DNA from: a bacterium
GTDB lineage: Bacteria; Vulcanimicrobiota; Xenobia; Xenobiales; JADMJV01
NCBI GenBank assembly: GCA_030149525.1
Contig: JASBRJ010000331.1
Coordinates: 1 to 54,604 of the forward strand
DNA: 54,604 nucleotides
Direction of reading: 5' to 3'
Below the pieces are notes generated by a model. That model did no database searches and was not told the DNA's origin. It saw only the letters and a program-made list of their open reading frames with translations. Shown piece after piece: positions 32,556-40,533 of the stretch. Numbering within the stretch: the stretch's first letter is position 1; each line of letters starts with the position of its first letter. The position numbers were made by a program, and so were the translations under genes.

Positions 32556-34772
32556 TCAATCAGAGGTTTCTCTTAAGGTGTCTTTGAGACTTTTTCCCAT
32601 TCTCACCCGAGTACCGGGGTTGGAAGCAAAAAATGTCTTCATATCGGCGGCTGAAACTTTAAACACATGAAGGTCGGTGAGAGCCTGGGCTTCTGAATGA
32701 TGATGAGTAGACTTCAATGAAGTCCCGAAGGCCCCCACGAAGGAGCCTGGTCCGAGTGTGGCTTCTCGGTCTCCGTTTCGGACTCTGACCTCACCGGAGT
32801 CTATCAGGTAATACCAGGAGATCGGTTCTCTCTCTCGGTAGAGAAAAGCTCCACGCGAGAGGGTGTCTTCCACCATCCAACACATGAGTTGGTTCTTCTG
32901 CAGAGGCGAGAGGGCCGCCAGAATACGGTGCTTTTCGAAGGTCTTTCGAGCCCCCCCGGACCGGTTCTTGTCCAGCCGTTTGAAAAGTTCCGGAAGAGGC
33001 GTGCCGCTGATGAATCTTAAAAAATCTTCCTTCTCAATATATAAAACCTCAGTCCGGGTGCGGGCCACGATATCGGCGTTTCGAGGCTGGTTGAGAATGA
33101 GGGCTGTTTCTCCGATATAGTCGTATCTTGTGAAGAAAAGTCGGCGGGGAAGATCTTCATGAACCACCTCCACTTCGCCTGAGAGGATCATATAGAAGCG
33201 GTCACCGTAGGTTCCGCGCTCGATGAATCGCTCTCCCTCCTTGAGAATCTTGTGATGAGTGATGGAGAGCGCTTCCTGAGCTTTGCGGACGTTCATTTCA
33301 GAAAAAAGATCGATATGACAGATGACATCGAGAATCTTGCTGGCAAGACTTTTCTGAGGGGTGGGGACGGGAATTTCAATCGTGTTGTCGGCACCGGGGG
33401 GAGCAATCACTAACTGGCTTTCTTCCGGTATGGCGCTCTCCGACACATGTACGAGATACATGCGCTTTTTGATCTCCAAGGGCAGGTCTGCCAGAAGCGA
33501 TAAGGGGGTGTGAATGGGAGGGATTCCGGCTTCATGAAAAATGAGAGAACTTTCCCACGGAACATTCAGGAGATCGTACATCCGACTCTTGGAGAGAATA
33601 CCCTGTTCATGCAAACTCCGAATGGTTTCCGGCTCGTAGAGGGTGTCGCACGAGTAGTAGAACGACTTGCCTTCGAATTCCACTTCAAATCCCACTGTGG
33701 GAATCGGATGAAGCGTGTAGCGGAAAGAGAATCTGGCTCCCGCGATGGTGCAGCGAGTGCCGACGGTGAGCGGGACAAACTCGAAAAGCGTCCGGAACTC
33801 CGAAGCTTTGAGTTGGGTCAGAGCGCTATATTTGGCCACGAAACTTCGCATCACCGTCTCGGTGGCGTGGATGCGGATGCGTCCTTCTTCCAGAACTTTC
33901 TGCAAGGTACCGGAGTCATGATCGGCGTGGCAGTGAGTGAGGATCAGATCTTCAATCAAACGAGGATTGATGCGGTTCTCCCTGAGCCATTCCGTCGAGT
34001 TGACGGGGGGATCAACCAGAATACCTTTGCCGTCCACCCAGATAATGAAGCCTGAAGTCTTGGACTCAGTATCGAACCCGTGACCGCTCCCAATTGTCGT
34101 GACGCCGAAGAGGGGAGGGGCGTAGAAGCAGCCGTGGGTGCCTCCACCGTCATCGGTCCCCACTTCCACCTGGGCTTCTCGGGTGGGATGAAAATTACAA
34201 CTTTGGGGCGGCGAATCTCCTCTTTGAACCTCATATCGGTTACCGCCCAGACGTCGGATCGTCACTCCGTCGACCTCGACCTGGTCCTTGTGATCAAACA
34301 CATGGAGTTCGATCATGTGTTTCAGACGGAGGCGACCTCCGGGGAGTTTCGGATCTTTCTTGTAAAAGAGCATCTCTTTGGCCAGATCGGGATATCCGGG
34401 ACTCTGGGGACCATCCGGATACTCTCGCTCCGTATAGACTTTGAAAGGACCGAAGATGGCTTCCCGAAGAACGCGAAGGATAGGACGAACCTGGTCTTTG
34501 CGACAGATGAAACGGCACTTTTGGCCTCGGATATAGAAATTGAAGTAAAGGGGAAACTCCAAGTCGGAGTTGCTGATGCCCCGATAGGTGTCGAAAAGGT
34601 CGTCGGGCAGTAAAAAAAGATCGGGAACGCCTGCTTCCAGCTTCATGGTGTCCTTGATGGTCTCCGGGTAGGAGCCGATCTGAAGTCGAAACTCTTCCCC
34701 TTCGACTAAAGTTCCACCGCGGGGGAGTTCGCTGACTCCGAAGTGAGGTTTTCCCTCCGTCTCTGTCTGCAT
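32556..34772 (-). CDS. MBL-fold metallo-hydrolase fused to two cyclic nucleotide-binding domains
   Basis: ATG 34772 has GGAGG 6 bp upstream, making it clearly better than two upstream ATGs. The 738-residue protein has an N-terminal region of unknown fold (to about 230) and a beta-lactamase-like domain with LTHCHADHDSGTL (HxHxDH, near 277-283). YYSCDTLYEP provides the second metal region. Two CRP-like domains end the protein, the first near 508-575 with ERGTYGDRFYMILSGEVEV and GETALILNQPRNADIV. The Arg-Asn-Ala-Asp of its phosphate-binding cassette is intact. The second (about 625-718) is degenerate. It may be a hydrolase switched by cAMP/cGMP. No membrane segment. Divergent from a GT2 gene. 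Confidence 0.85.
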   Translation of the reverse strand: MQTETEGKPHFGVSELPRGGTLVEGEEFRLQIGSYPETIKDTMKLEAGVPDLFLLPDDLFDTYRGISNSDLEFPLYFNFYIRGQKCRFICRKDQVRPILRVLREAIFGPFKVYTEREYPDGPQSPGYPDLAKEMLFYKKDPKLPGGRLRLKHMIELHVFDHKDQVEVDGVTIRRLGGNRYEVQRGDSPPQSCNFHPTREAQVEVGTDDGGGTHGCFYAPPLFGVTTIGSGHGFDTESKTSGFIIWVDGKGILVDPPVNSTEWLRENRINPRLIEDLILTHCHADHDSGTLQKVLEEGRIRIHATETVMRSFVAKYSALTQLKASEFRTLFEFVPLTVGTRCTIAGARFSFRYTLHPIPTVGFEVEFEGKSFYYSCDTLYEPETIRSLHEQGILSKSRMYDLLNVPWESSLIFHEAGIPPIHTPLSLLADLPLEIKKRMYLVHVSESAIPEESQLVIAPPGADNTIEIPVPTPQKSLASKILDVICHIDLFSEMNVRKAQEALSITHHKILKEGERFIERGTYGDRFYMILSGEVEVVHEDLPRRLFFTRYDYIGETALILNQPRNADIVARTRTEVLYIEKEDFLRFISGTPLPELFKRLDKNRSGGARKTFEKHRILAALSPLQKNQLMCWMVEDTLSRGAFLYREREPISWYYLIDSGEVRVRNGDREATLGPGSFVGAFGTSLKSTHHHSEAQALTDLHVFKVSAADMKTFFASNPGTRVRMGKSLKDTLRETSD

Positions 34773-34855
34773 GAAAGTCCTCCGAAAAAAGCTCATTCCG
34801 CGACGCGATGCCAACTCCTGGAGGGGAGGTGGTGAGAAGTCCAAAGGAATCGTCC

Positions 34856-35755
34856 ATGGTCAGTGTTGTCATTCCGGTCTACAATCGCGCCTCCGTGGTG
34901 GGTCGCTGCCTCGACTCCGTACTTCAACAGCAAGAGTGTGACTTTGAATTGATCGTGGTGGATGATGCTTCTTCTAACCCGGCGGAGGCGGTCTACCAGA
35001 GAGTGCGTGACCGGGGGCACACAGTTCTCGTCATGGAGGAAAATCGCGGACCCGGGTACTGTCGAAACCGTGGGGCCGAAGTAGCTAGAGGGGAGTGGCT
35101 CAGTTTTTTAGATTCCGACGATCACTGGCTTCCGGGAAAGCTGAGCCGCCATCTTGAGGCTCTTTCTCAGTCGGGTCTTGAGATCGGTCAGACGAGTGAG
35201 ATCTGGTACCGTGACGGTCAGCGGGTCAGCCCACCCAAGGCCCACAAGATTTCCGGCGGGGATCTCTTCAAACGATCTCTTAAAGCCGTCTGTGTTTCCA
35301 GTTCCACAGTGATGCTCAGGAAAGAACTCTTTCAGCAATTCGGGGGATTCGATGAGGAGATGTTCGTCTGCGAAGACTATGATTTATGGCTTCGGATAGC
35401 AGCTGAGAAGCGGTTTCAACACCTGGACGAGGAGTTGGTGGTGAAATACGGAGGGCATGAGGACCAACTCTCCAAGGCTCTGCCTGCTATGGATCGCTAT
35501 CGCATCCTATCGATTCTGAAATGGCTCAGCTGTTCTGTGGAAGGAGAGCAACGCCGGGCGGCCCGGACCGAACTGCTTCGTAAGTTGAGAATTCTTGGCA
35601 AAGGTTCGGCCAAGCGAGATCGGCATCGAGCCGTTGAGTTGTGCCGAGAGCTGACTTTCTGCGCCGAGCAAGGACACTGGAGTGAAGGATTAAAGCTTGC
35701 GCACGAACTCAATCGTTGCTGGCCTACTCGCCCCGACTCTCCAGAGCTTGCTTGA
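34856..35755 (+). CDS. Glycosyltransferase family 2
   Basis: ATG 34856 has AAAGGA 7 bp upstream; a start at 34808 overlaps the divergent gene. The 299-residue protein has the GT-A start VSVVIPVYNRASVVGRCLDS, VVDDASSNP (first Asp of the nucleotide site), RGPGYCRNRG, and FLDSDDHWLPG (DXD metal motif), followed by CEDYDLWLR, the family ED motif with catalytic Asp. It transfers a sugar from an NDP-sugar. The C-terminal 80 residues are helical and charged, with no TM. No polysaccharide operon is beside it, so the acceptor cannot be stated. The 3' end overlaps the convergent ankyrin-like gene by 32 bp. Confidence 0.9.
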   Translation: MVSVVIPVYNRASVVGRCLDSVLQQQECDFELIVVDDASSNPAEAVYQRVRDRGHTVLVMEENRGPGYCRNRGAEVARGEWLSFLDSDDHWLPGKLSRHLEALSQSGLEIGQTSEIWYRDGQRVSPPKAHKISGGDLFKRSLKAVCVSSSTVMLRKELFQQFGGFDEEMFVCEDYDLWLRIAAEKRFQHLDEELVVKYGGHEDQLSKALPAMDRYRILSILKWLSCSVEGEQRRAARTELLRKLRILGKGSAKRDRHRAVELCRELTFCAEQGHWSEGLKLAHELNRCWPTRPDSPELA

Positions 35756-36182
35756 GCATCTCTAGGCAGCGCTTGTCTTCCAGGGACTCGGCGATTTCCA
35801 GCGGCGTCTGGCACGGTTCTTCTCCTTCTCCGTCGTCAGGGTCCCAATCGCTTGTGATCATGTCGACTATCAGCTCTTCGGGGACCACTTCGAGAGCCAG
35901 GGCCAGCATCTCTGGAGCGTGATTCGGATTGCGTAGAGCCGCTTTTATCTCGTTGTTATCGGAGAACGGTAGTTCCATCTCTCCCACACCCTGTTCCAAA
36001 AGGAGCTTAACCATTTCAGGGGTTCCTCGATGCAGGGCGTACATCAGTCCGCTGGCGTTAAGATAAAACTGGAGTTCGGCCAACTGTTCCTTGGGAGCTT
36101 TCTCCAAGAGAGCCTTGGCTACAGCCCGGTCGTCGGCGTCGATGGCAAACTGAAGTTGAGTGATTTCGTCGTCTGTTAACAC
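35724..36182 (-). CDS. Short ankyrin-repeat-like protein
   Basis: The ORF upstream of 36182 overlaps the next gene, so GTG 36182 (VLTDDEITQLQ) is my choice; CTG 36191 is an alternative with better spacing to GGAGG. The 152-residue product has ankyrin-like helix pairs, for example GLMYALHRGTPEMVKLLLEQG and NPNHAPEMLALALEVVP, then an acidic loop DWDPDDGEGEEP and a last TPLEIAESLEDKRCLEMLKQAL helix pair. It is probably a protein-binding module in the cytoplasm. The gene follows the glycine-zipper gene by 40 bp, likely on one transcript. Start choice is weak. Confidence 0.65.
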   Translation of the reverse strand: MLTDDEITQLQFAIDADDRAVAKALLEKAPKEQLAELQFYLNASGLMYALHRGTPEMVKLLLEQGVGEMELPFSDNNEIKAALRNPNHAPEMLALALEVVPEELIVDMITSDWDPDDGEGEEPCQTPLEIAESLEDKRCLEMLKQALESRGE

Positions 36183-36222
36183 GCCCTCCAGGTTCCACCG
36201 ATACCGGTTGCCTCCTTCGCTC

Positions 36223-37158
36223 TTATTCCGATTGCATAAGAGCGCGATCGAGAATGCTGCTGGCGACCCCCACTCCAAAACCCACACCGGCTCCAAGAAC
36301 AGCTCCGCCAAGCAGGCCTGAGACGGCGCCGAATCTTGTGGAATCAAGCTCCTTTGTGGCGCTGATCATCTCCGGTCGGCCGTGTGAGTCGAGAACGGGG
36401 GCCTGCCGATAAACGGGAGTATTACCCCGTGGAGAATGGTCCCGATAATTGCCCGGTCGACCCCACTCCCAACGCCCGTGGTTCCATTCATAATGACTTC
36501 GAGGAATCTCGCCGATATTGCGAGACGCGGTAACAGGCTCTTGCCACACTCGGGACACCTTCACGGCTCCGCTCTGTTCCATTAAACCTGCCGCCAGACC
36601 GAGGGTGGCCCCTATTCCGGCACCGAGGGCGGTGCTTGCCGCCACGTTTTGGCCGGTATCATCGATCAACTTCTCCCGCACTTCGGGGGGAAGTTTCCGG
36701 CGTTCCAGGGGATGGGCGCCGACGAGTTTGCCCAGCACCCCCACAGCCAGCCCTAATCCCGCGCCAACTCCCGCTCCAAGGGCGGCGCCGGCTACAGCGC
36801 TACCGAGGTAGGTTCCGGAATGTGAGTGCTGCAAGGCGGGCTCGGAGTAGGAGCCGATGAGGCGGTCGTTGATACTAGGGGAGTAGTTGTGCCACCAACC
36901 GTCGAGTTGGCGTTCGCAGCGACGATACTCGTCGAACCCGGTGCAGTGGGTGCTCCAGTCGGACCGAACGTAGTAGCGGTGCCCTTGTAAAACCGGGTCG
37001 GTAATACTTCGGCGAACGGCAATTTCTGTGACCTGATCCCTTGATTGGTTGAGAAGGCCACGTCCTGCGCCCACCACACCACCCACAGCGGCTCCCGCAC
37101 TGGCACCCAGCAGGATTCCGTCGACCGTGCCGTCCTGTCGGGCAAAATCGTCGCCCAC
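36223..37158 (-). CDS. Glycine-zipper membrane/envelope-associated protein
   Basis: GTG 37158 is chosen: GGAGAG lies 8 bp upstream and a matching promoter ends about 30 bp before it (37196-37224). The 311-residue protein has three Gly/Ala/Val-rich zipper segments, for instance GASAGAAVGGVVGAG, AVAGAALGAGVGAGLGLAVG and GAVLGAGVGFGVGVAS, with GxxxG spacing. Between them are polar stretches rich in Trp/Tyr/Arg, such as YEWNHGRWEWGRPGNYRD. The zippers resemble those of envelope or pore-forming small proteins. No signal peptide is visible at this start; a longer N-terminus (TTG 37224) would lie inside the promoter. Family unknown. Confidence 0.7.
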   Translation of the reverse strand: MGDDFARQDGTVDGILLGASAGAAVGGVVGAGRGLLNQSRDQVTEIAVRRSITDPVLQGHRYYVRSDWSTHCTGFDEYRRCERQLDGWWHNYSPSINDRLIGSYSEPALQHSHSGTYLGSAVAGAALGAGVGAGLGLAVGVLGKLVGAHPLERRKLPPEVREKLIDDTGQNVAASTALGAGIGATLGLAAGLMEQSGAVKVSRVWQEPVTASRNIGEIPRSHYEWNHGRWEWGRPGNYRDHSPRGNTPVYRQAPVLDSHGRPEMISATKELDSTRFGAVSGLLGGAVLGAGVGFGVGVASSILDRALMQSE

Positions 37159-37195
37159 AATGGACTCTCCAACCTTTCGTTTTACTTGCTGAAAA

Positions 37196-37224
37196 AATTT
37201 ATTAAGGCTTGTTGCTATTCTCAA
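37196..37224 (-). promoter_or_regulatory. Sigma70-like promoter for glycine-zipper gene
   Basis: TTGAGA (5/6 match, 37219-37224) and TAAATT (4/6, 37196-37201) are separated by exactly 17 bp on the minus strand in locally AT-rich DNA. A start about 7 bp downstream would give a ~30-nt leader carrying GGAGAG before GTG 37158. Confidence 0.65.
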
Positions 37225-37364
37225 GAGGTTGCTCGCTTTCTGCAAGCAGGCGCAAGGCGGACCGAAGGTTCGGTTCCGGGGATGAGAAGGTTGGAGGTGA
37301 GGCACCTGCCGGAGGGTAGTATCGTTGGTGGATATCCGTCGAGGGTTAACGAGTTGTGAAAGTT

Positions 37365-37394
37365 TTGTCAGAAATGTTTGCCGAACGGTCTAAA
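37365..37394 (+). promoter_or_regulatory. Sigma70-like promoter for thiolase gene
   Basis: TTGTCA (5/6, 37365-37370) and TCTAAA (4/6, 37389-37394) are separated by 18 bp on the plus strand. The leader would be about 75 nt long to ATG 37477, which has an AAAGGAA ribosome site (37459-37465). The divergent promoter at 37196-37224 faces the other way. Confidence 0.5.
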
Positions 37395-37476
37395 AGTGAA
37401 GACTTATAGCTGACAATGAATTGTATCGCCGGGCAGAAACAGAAATCGCTCGGCACAGAAAGGAATCGGGTCTCGA

Positions 37477-38736
37477 ATGATACCTGTAAAAGACACATAC
37501 ATCGCAGCTTGCTCTCTCACTCCCTTCATCGGTAAGGGTCACCCTGACTTTATCTGGAAGAAGCATCCCGACTTCGGGACCAAAGAAAATCTTGATCTGG
37601 AAGGCTACCTGAAGTTGGCTCTCACCGATCTGTTCGGTCAAGGTTTCGATCCTAAACTGGTGACTCGCGGATACGTGGGAAACTTCGCCGGCGAACTCTT
37701 CAATAAACAAGGACACCTGGGAGCCCTTGTGCCTCGAGTGATGCCGGAATTGGCCGGTGTGGGCGTTGGAAGAACAGAGGCTGCTTGTGCTTCCGGTGGT
37801 ATCGCTCTGATGTCGGCGGCAGAAGCCATCTGCGCCGGACATGACGTTGTTCTGGTGGCCGGTGCTGAGTGCCAAACGACTGTGAGTGCCCGGGAGGGAG
37901 GAGAGTACCTCGCCCGAGCTGCCCACTTCCAAGATGAACGGCCCATCGACGATTTCACTTTCCCGGCTCTTTTCGCTCGCCGAATCAAGGCTTACCACGA
38001 AAAGTACGGACTGCCCCTCTCGGATCTTGCCCATTTCACCATGAAAGCCATGGAGAATGCCCGAAAGAATCCGCTGGCTCACATGAAAGCCAACAAATGG
38101 ACCTTCGAAGCGGCCGCCGAGGGTGGCGACCACAATCCTCAATTCCTGGGTAACCAGGAGCTCAAAGACTATCTCAAGGTGTCTGACTGCTCTCAGGTTA
38201 CCGATGGTGGAGCGGCTCTGTTGCTCTGTTCCGAAGAAGGACTGAAAAAGCTGGGTGTGGACAAATCCAAGGCTGTGAAGCTGCGCTCCTATCATCTGGC
38301 CACCAACGCGCTTGGTCAAACTGAAGACCTCACCCGAATGGACACCGCCGGTCTGGCTTTCTGCAAGACCTTCAACGACGGCAACGTCAAGGTCGACGAC
38401 ATCAATGTGGCCGAGGTTCATGACTGCTTCACCATCGCCGAACTGCTGATGATGGAAGCCATGGGATTGGAAGAGCCCGGCAAAGGCGTTGAGGCTGTGA
38501 AGTCCGGCAAGACAAAGCTTGACGGCAGCCTGCCTGTGAATACGGGTGGTGGTCTTGTTGGCTTCGGTCACCCGGTCGGTGCGACCGGGGTCAAGCAAGC
38601 CGCCGAGATCTATCGCCAGATGAAAGGTCTCTGCGGAGATTATCAAATCAAGTCTCAGCCCTCTCTCGGGGTCATGGCCAATATGGGCGGAGATGACAGA
38701 ACCTGTTTCACTGCCCTGTTCGAGAACATGGGCTAG
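37477..38736 (+). CDS. Thiolase family protein (acetyl-CoA acyltransferase, SCP-x-like)
   Basis: A 419-residue thiolase. EAACASGGIALMSA carries the nucleophilic Cys, AEVHDCFTIAELLMME has the HDCF motif of SCPx-type thiolases, NTGGGLVGFGHPVGATG is the conserved GHP block, and MANMGGDDRTCFTAL closes the fold with the second catalytic Cys region. It condenses or cleaves acyl-CoA in fatty acid or ketone metabolism; without neighbours the chain length cannot be set. It has its own promoter and a near-perfect terminator, so it is a monocistronic unit. ATG 37477 is supported by AAAGGAA. Confidence 0.92.
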   Translation: MIPVKDTYIAACSLTPFIGKGHPDFIWKKHPDFGTKENLDLEGYLKLALTDLFGQGFDPKLVTRGYVGNFAGELFNKQGHLGALVPRVMPELAGVGVGRTEAACASGGIALMSAAEAICAGHDVVLVAGAECQTTVSAREGGEYLARAAHFQDERPIDDFTFPALFARRIKAYHEKYGLPLSDLAHFTMKAMENARKNPLAHMKANKWTFEAAAEGGDHNPQFLGNQELKDYLKVSDCSQVTDGGAALLLCSEEGLKKLGVDKSKAVKLRSYHLATNALGQTEDLTRMDTAGLAFCKTFNDGNVKVDDINVAEVHDCFTIAELLMMEAMGLEEPGKGVEAVKSGKTKLDGSLPVNTGGGLVGFGHPVGATGVKQAAEIYRQMKGLCGDYQIKSQPSLGVMANMGGDDRTCFTALFENMG

Positions 38737-38753
38737 TCAAGAGTCTTACCGAG

Positions 38754-38785
38754 AAAAAAACGACCGGATTTCCGGTCGTTTTTTT
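38754..38785. terminator. Strong bidirectional intrinsic terminator after thiolase
   Basis: An A7 run, CGACCGGA, a TT loop, TCCGGTCG and a T7 run make a perfect hairpin extended by A-U pairs. This ends the thiolase transcript 18 bp after its stop and could stop readthrough from either strand. Confidence 0.97.
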
Positions 38786-38875
38786 CTTTTCGTCCAAAAA
38801 TGAGAACTTGCTCACATTCTGACCTCGGCAACCCGTGTTAGGCTGGAGACAGAAAGAAAGAAGGAGACATCCCAA

Positions 38876-39049
38876 GTGAGTTCTCAACTGATAAAACTTC
38901 TGAAGTACTATCGAGTGATATTCTTCTGGCTCGTTATGGCTTTAGGGATCGTCCTGGGAACGAATCCGGTGGTAGCCTCTGTCACACTTATTCTGTTTGC
39001 TGCCACTGCAGTGTACATTCATTCGTCCCGGTCCGTGCCTGTAGACTGA
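38876..39049 (+). CDS. Small two-helix membrane protein (57 aa)
   Basis: GTG 38876 follows AAGGAGA with good spacing (AAGGAG at 38861-38866). The frame runs to TGA 39047-39049 and gives 57 residues. It has a basic start (SSQLIKLLKYYR) and two hydrophobic helices (VIFFWLVMALGIVLG, then VASVTLILFAATAVYI), with a short polar tail. The strong ribosome site and two-helix hairpin argue for a real small membrane protein. No family is recognised. It lies between a strong terminator and rtcB, 83 bp from the latter, and may share its transcript. Confidence 0.65.
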   Translation: MSSQLIKLLKYYRVIFFWLVMALGIVLGTNPVVASVTLILFAATAVYIHSSRSVPVD

Positions 39050-39132
39050 GCCAAAGAACATAAAGACTTCAAAAGGTGGCCCGATTCTCTCGTAGAAGCT
39101 CGGGTCATTATGATTTCTAGACAGCACAGCCC

Positions 39133-40533
39133 ATGAACACGGAAGAATTGATGGCTCTGGGCTTTCACCCCTCGGTCCATAAGCACATTTTCCCTCACCT
39201 TAAACGCCTTTCTGCCGACGGCTTTAGCCCGAAGAAAATGAAGGCGCAACTCAAGCGCGTGGCGGATCATCCCCATAACTTTATCAAAGATGAACACTTC
39301 CAGAGTCTGGCCCAGGCGTTGGTGGCTTTTGTTCCGGAGTCCCACTTTCAAGAGCGAGAAGACAAGGCTCCCTGGATGCAGTGGGGTGAGGGGCTAGAGA
39401 AGAGTGCAGTGGATCAGATGCGCAACGCCTGTCGACTTCCAGTGGCTTTTCGGGGGGCTCTGATGCCCGATGCCCATACCGGTTATGGCCTTCCTATCGG
39501 TGGAGTTCTGGCCACGGTGGATTCCGTTATTCCCTATGCGGTAGGGGTGGATATCGCCTGCCGGATGAAACTTACCGTTCTGGATATGCCGGTGTCGGCC
39601 CTTAAGAATCGTCAGCAAGAGTTGACCAAGGCCCTGGAAGAAGAGACCTCTTTCGGCATGGGAGCAAGCTTTCAGAAGCCTCGGGAGCACCAGGTGATGG
39701 ACGAAGACTGGAGCTTTCTCCCTATGTTTCGGGGCATCCGGGACAAGGCTCGGAATCAACTCGGGTCTTCCGGCGGTGGCAATCATTTTGCCGAGTTTGG
39801 AGAATTGGAGGTTCCTGAACCACAGTTAGGTTTGGAGCCGGGCCGGTATCTGGCGCTTCTGACTCACAGCGGGAGTCGAGGGGCCGGAAGTGCCGTGGCC
39901 AATCATTATTCCAAACTTGCTATGGAGCTCCATCCGGAGCTTCCCAAAGAACTCAAACATCTGGCCTGGCTCGACATGAAATCCGAGCCCGGTCAGGAAT
40001 ATTGGGAAGCTATGAATTTGATGGGCCGATATGCGGCTGCAAATCATGACTGTATTCATCGAGAGATAGCTCGTCATTTAGGCGTAGAGGTTCTGGCCGA
40101 TGTGGAGAATCACCACAATTTCGCCTGGAAGGAAAAGCATTTCGGACAGGATGTCATCGTTCATCGCAAAGGAGCGACCCCTGCCGGAGAAGGCGTTCTT
40201 GGCATCATACCCGGGTCAATGGCAAGCCCGGCCTTCGTGGTCAGAGGCAAGGGGAAGGAAGAGTCCATGAAGTCCGCCTCCCATGGGGCCGGGCGAGTCA
40301 TGTCGCGCACTCAAGCTCTTCGGACCTTCAGCTGGGACGATGTCAAAAGGCAGTTGGACAAGGCCGGAGTGACCCTCTTAAGTTCCGGTCTCGACGAGGT
40401 CCCTGGAGTTTACAAGAACATTCATGAAGTGATGGACTTTCAAAAAGACCTGGTTGAGATTCTGGCGACTTTCCATCCCCGTTTAGTGAAAATGGCTCCT
40501 CCCGAAGGCCGGGGGCGCAAGAGTCGGAAGTAA
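39133..40533 (+). CDS. rtcB: RtcB family RNA ligase
   Basis: A 466-residue protein with RtcB motifs. MPDAHTGYGLPIGGVLAT and GVDIACRM carry metal Asp and Cys; the usual GCGM is ACRM here, but the Cys is kept. GGGNHFAE, LLTHSGSRGAG, VHRKGATPAGEGVLGIIPGSM (Arg/guanylate region) and SHGAGRVMSR, with the His that takes GMP, complete the active site. RtcB joins 2',3'-cyclic phosphate or 3'-phosphate RNA to 5'-OH ends using GTP and Mn2+. No archease or RtcA gene is beside it. The N-terminal ~70 residues are an extension not found in the short forms. The start at 39133 lacks a clear ribosome site. Confidence 0.92.
   Translation: MNTEELMALGFHPSVHKHIFPHLKRLSADGFSPKKMKAQLKRVADHPHNFIKDEHFQSLAQALVAFVPESHFQEREDKAPWMQWGEGLEKSAVDQMRNACRLPVAFRGALMPDAHTGYGLPIGGVLATVDSVIPYAVGVDIACRMKLTVLDMPVSALKNRQQELTKALEEETSFGMGASFQKPREHQVMDEDWSFLPMFRGIRDKARNQLGSSGGGNHFAEFGELEVPEPQLGLEPGRYLALLTHSGSRGAGSAVANHYSKLAMELHPELPKELKHLAWLDMKSEPGQEYWEAMNLMGRYAAANHDCIHREIARHLGVEVLADVENHHNFAWKEKHFGQDVIVHRKGATPAGEGVLGIIPGSMASPAFVVRGKGKEESMKSASHGAGRVMSRTQALRTFSWDDVKRQLDKAGVTLLSSGLDEVPGVYKNIHEVMDFQKDLVEILATFHPRLVKMAPPEGRGRKSRK

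Noticed and set aside
37390-38646. 418-codon minus-strand frame antisense to thiolase
   Set aside because: It is a shadow of the strongly conserved thiolase; its translation has His/Ser-rich, low-quality composition and no ribosome site.
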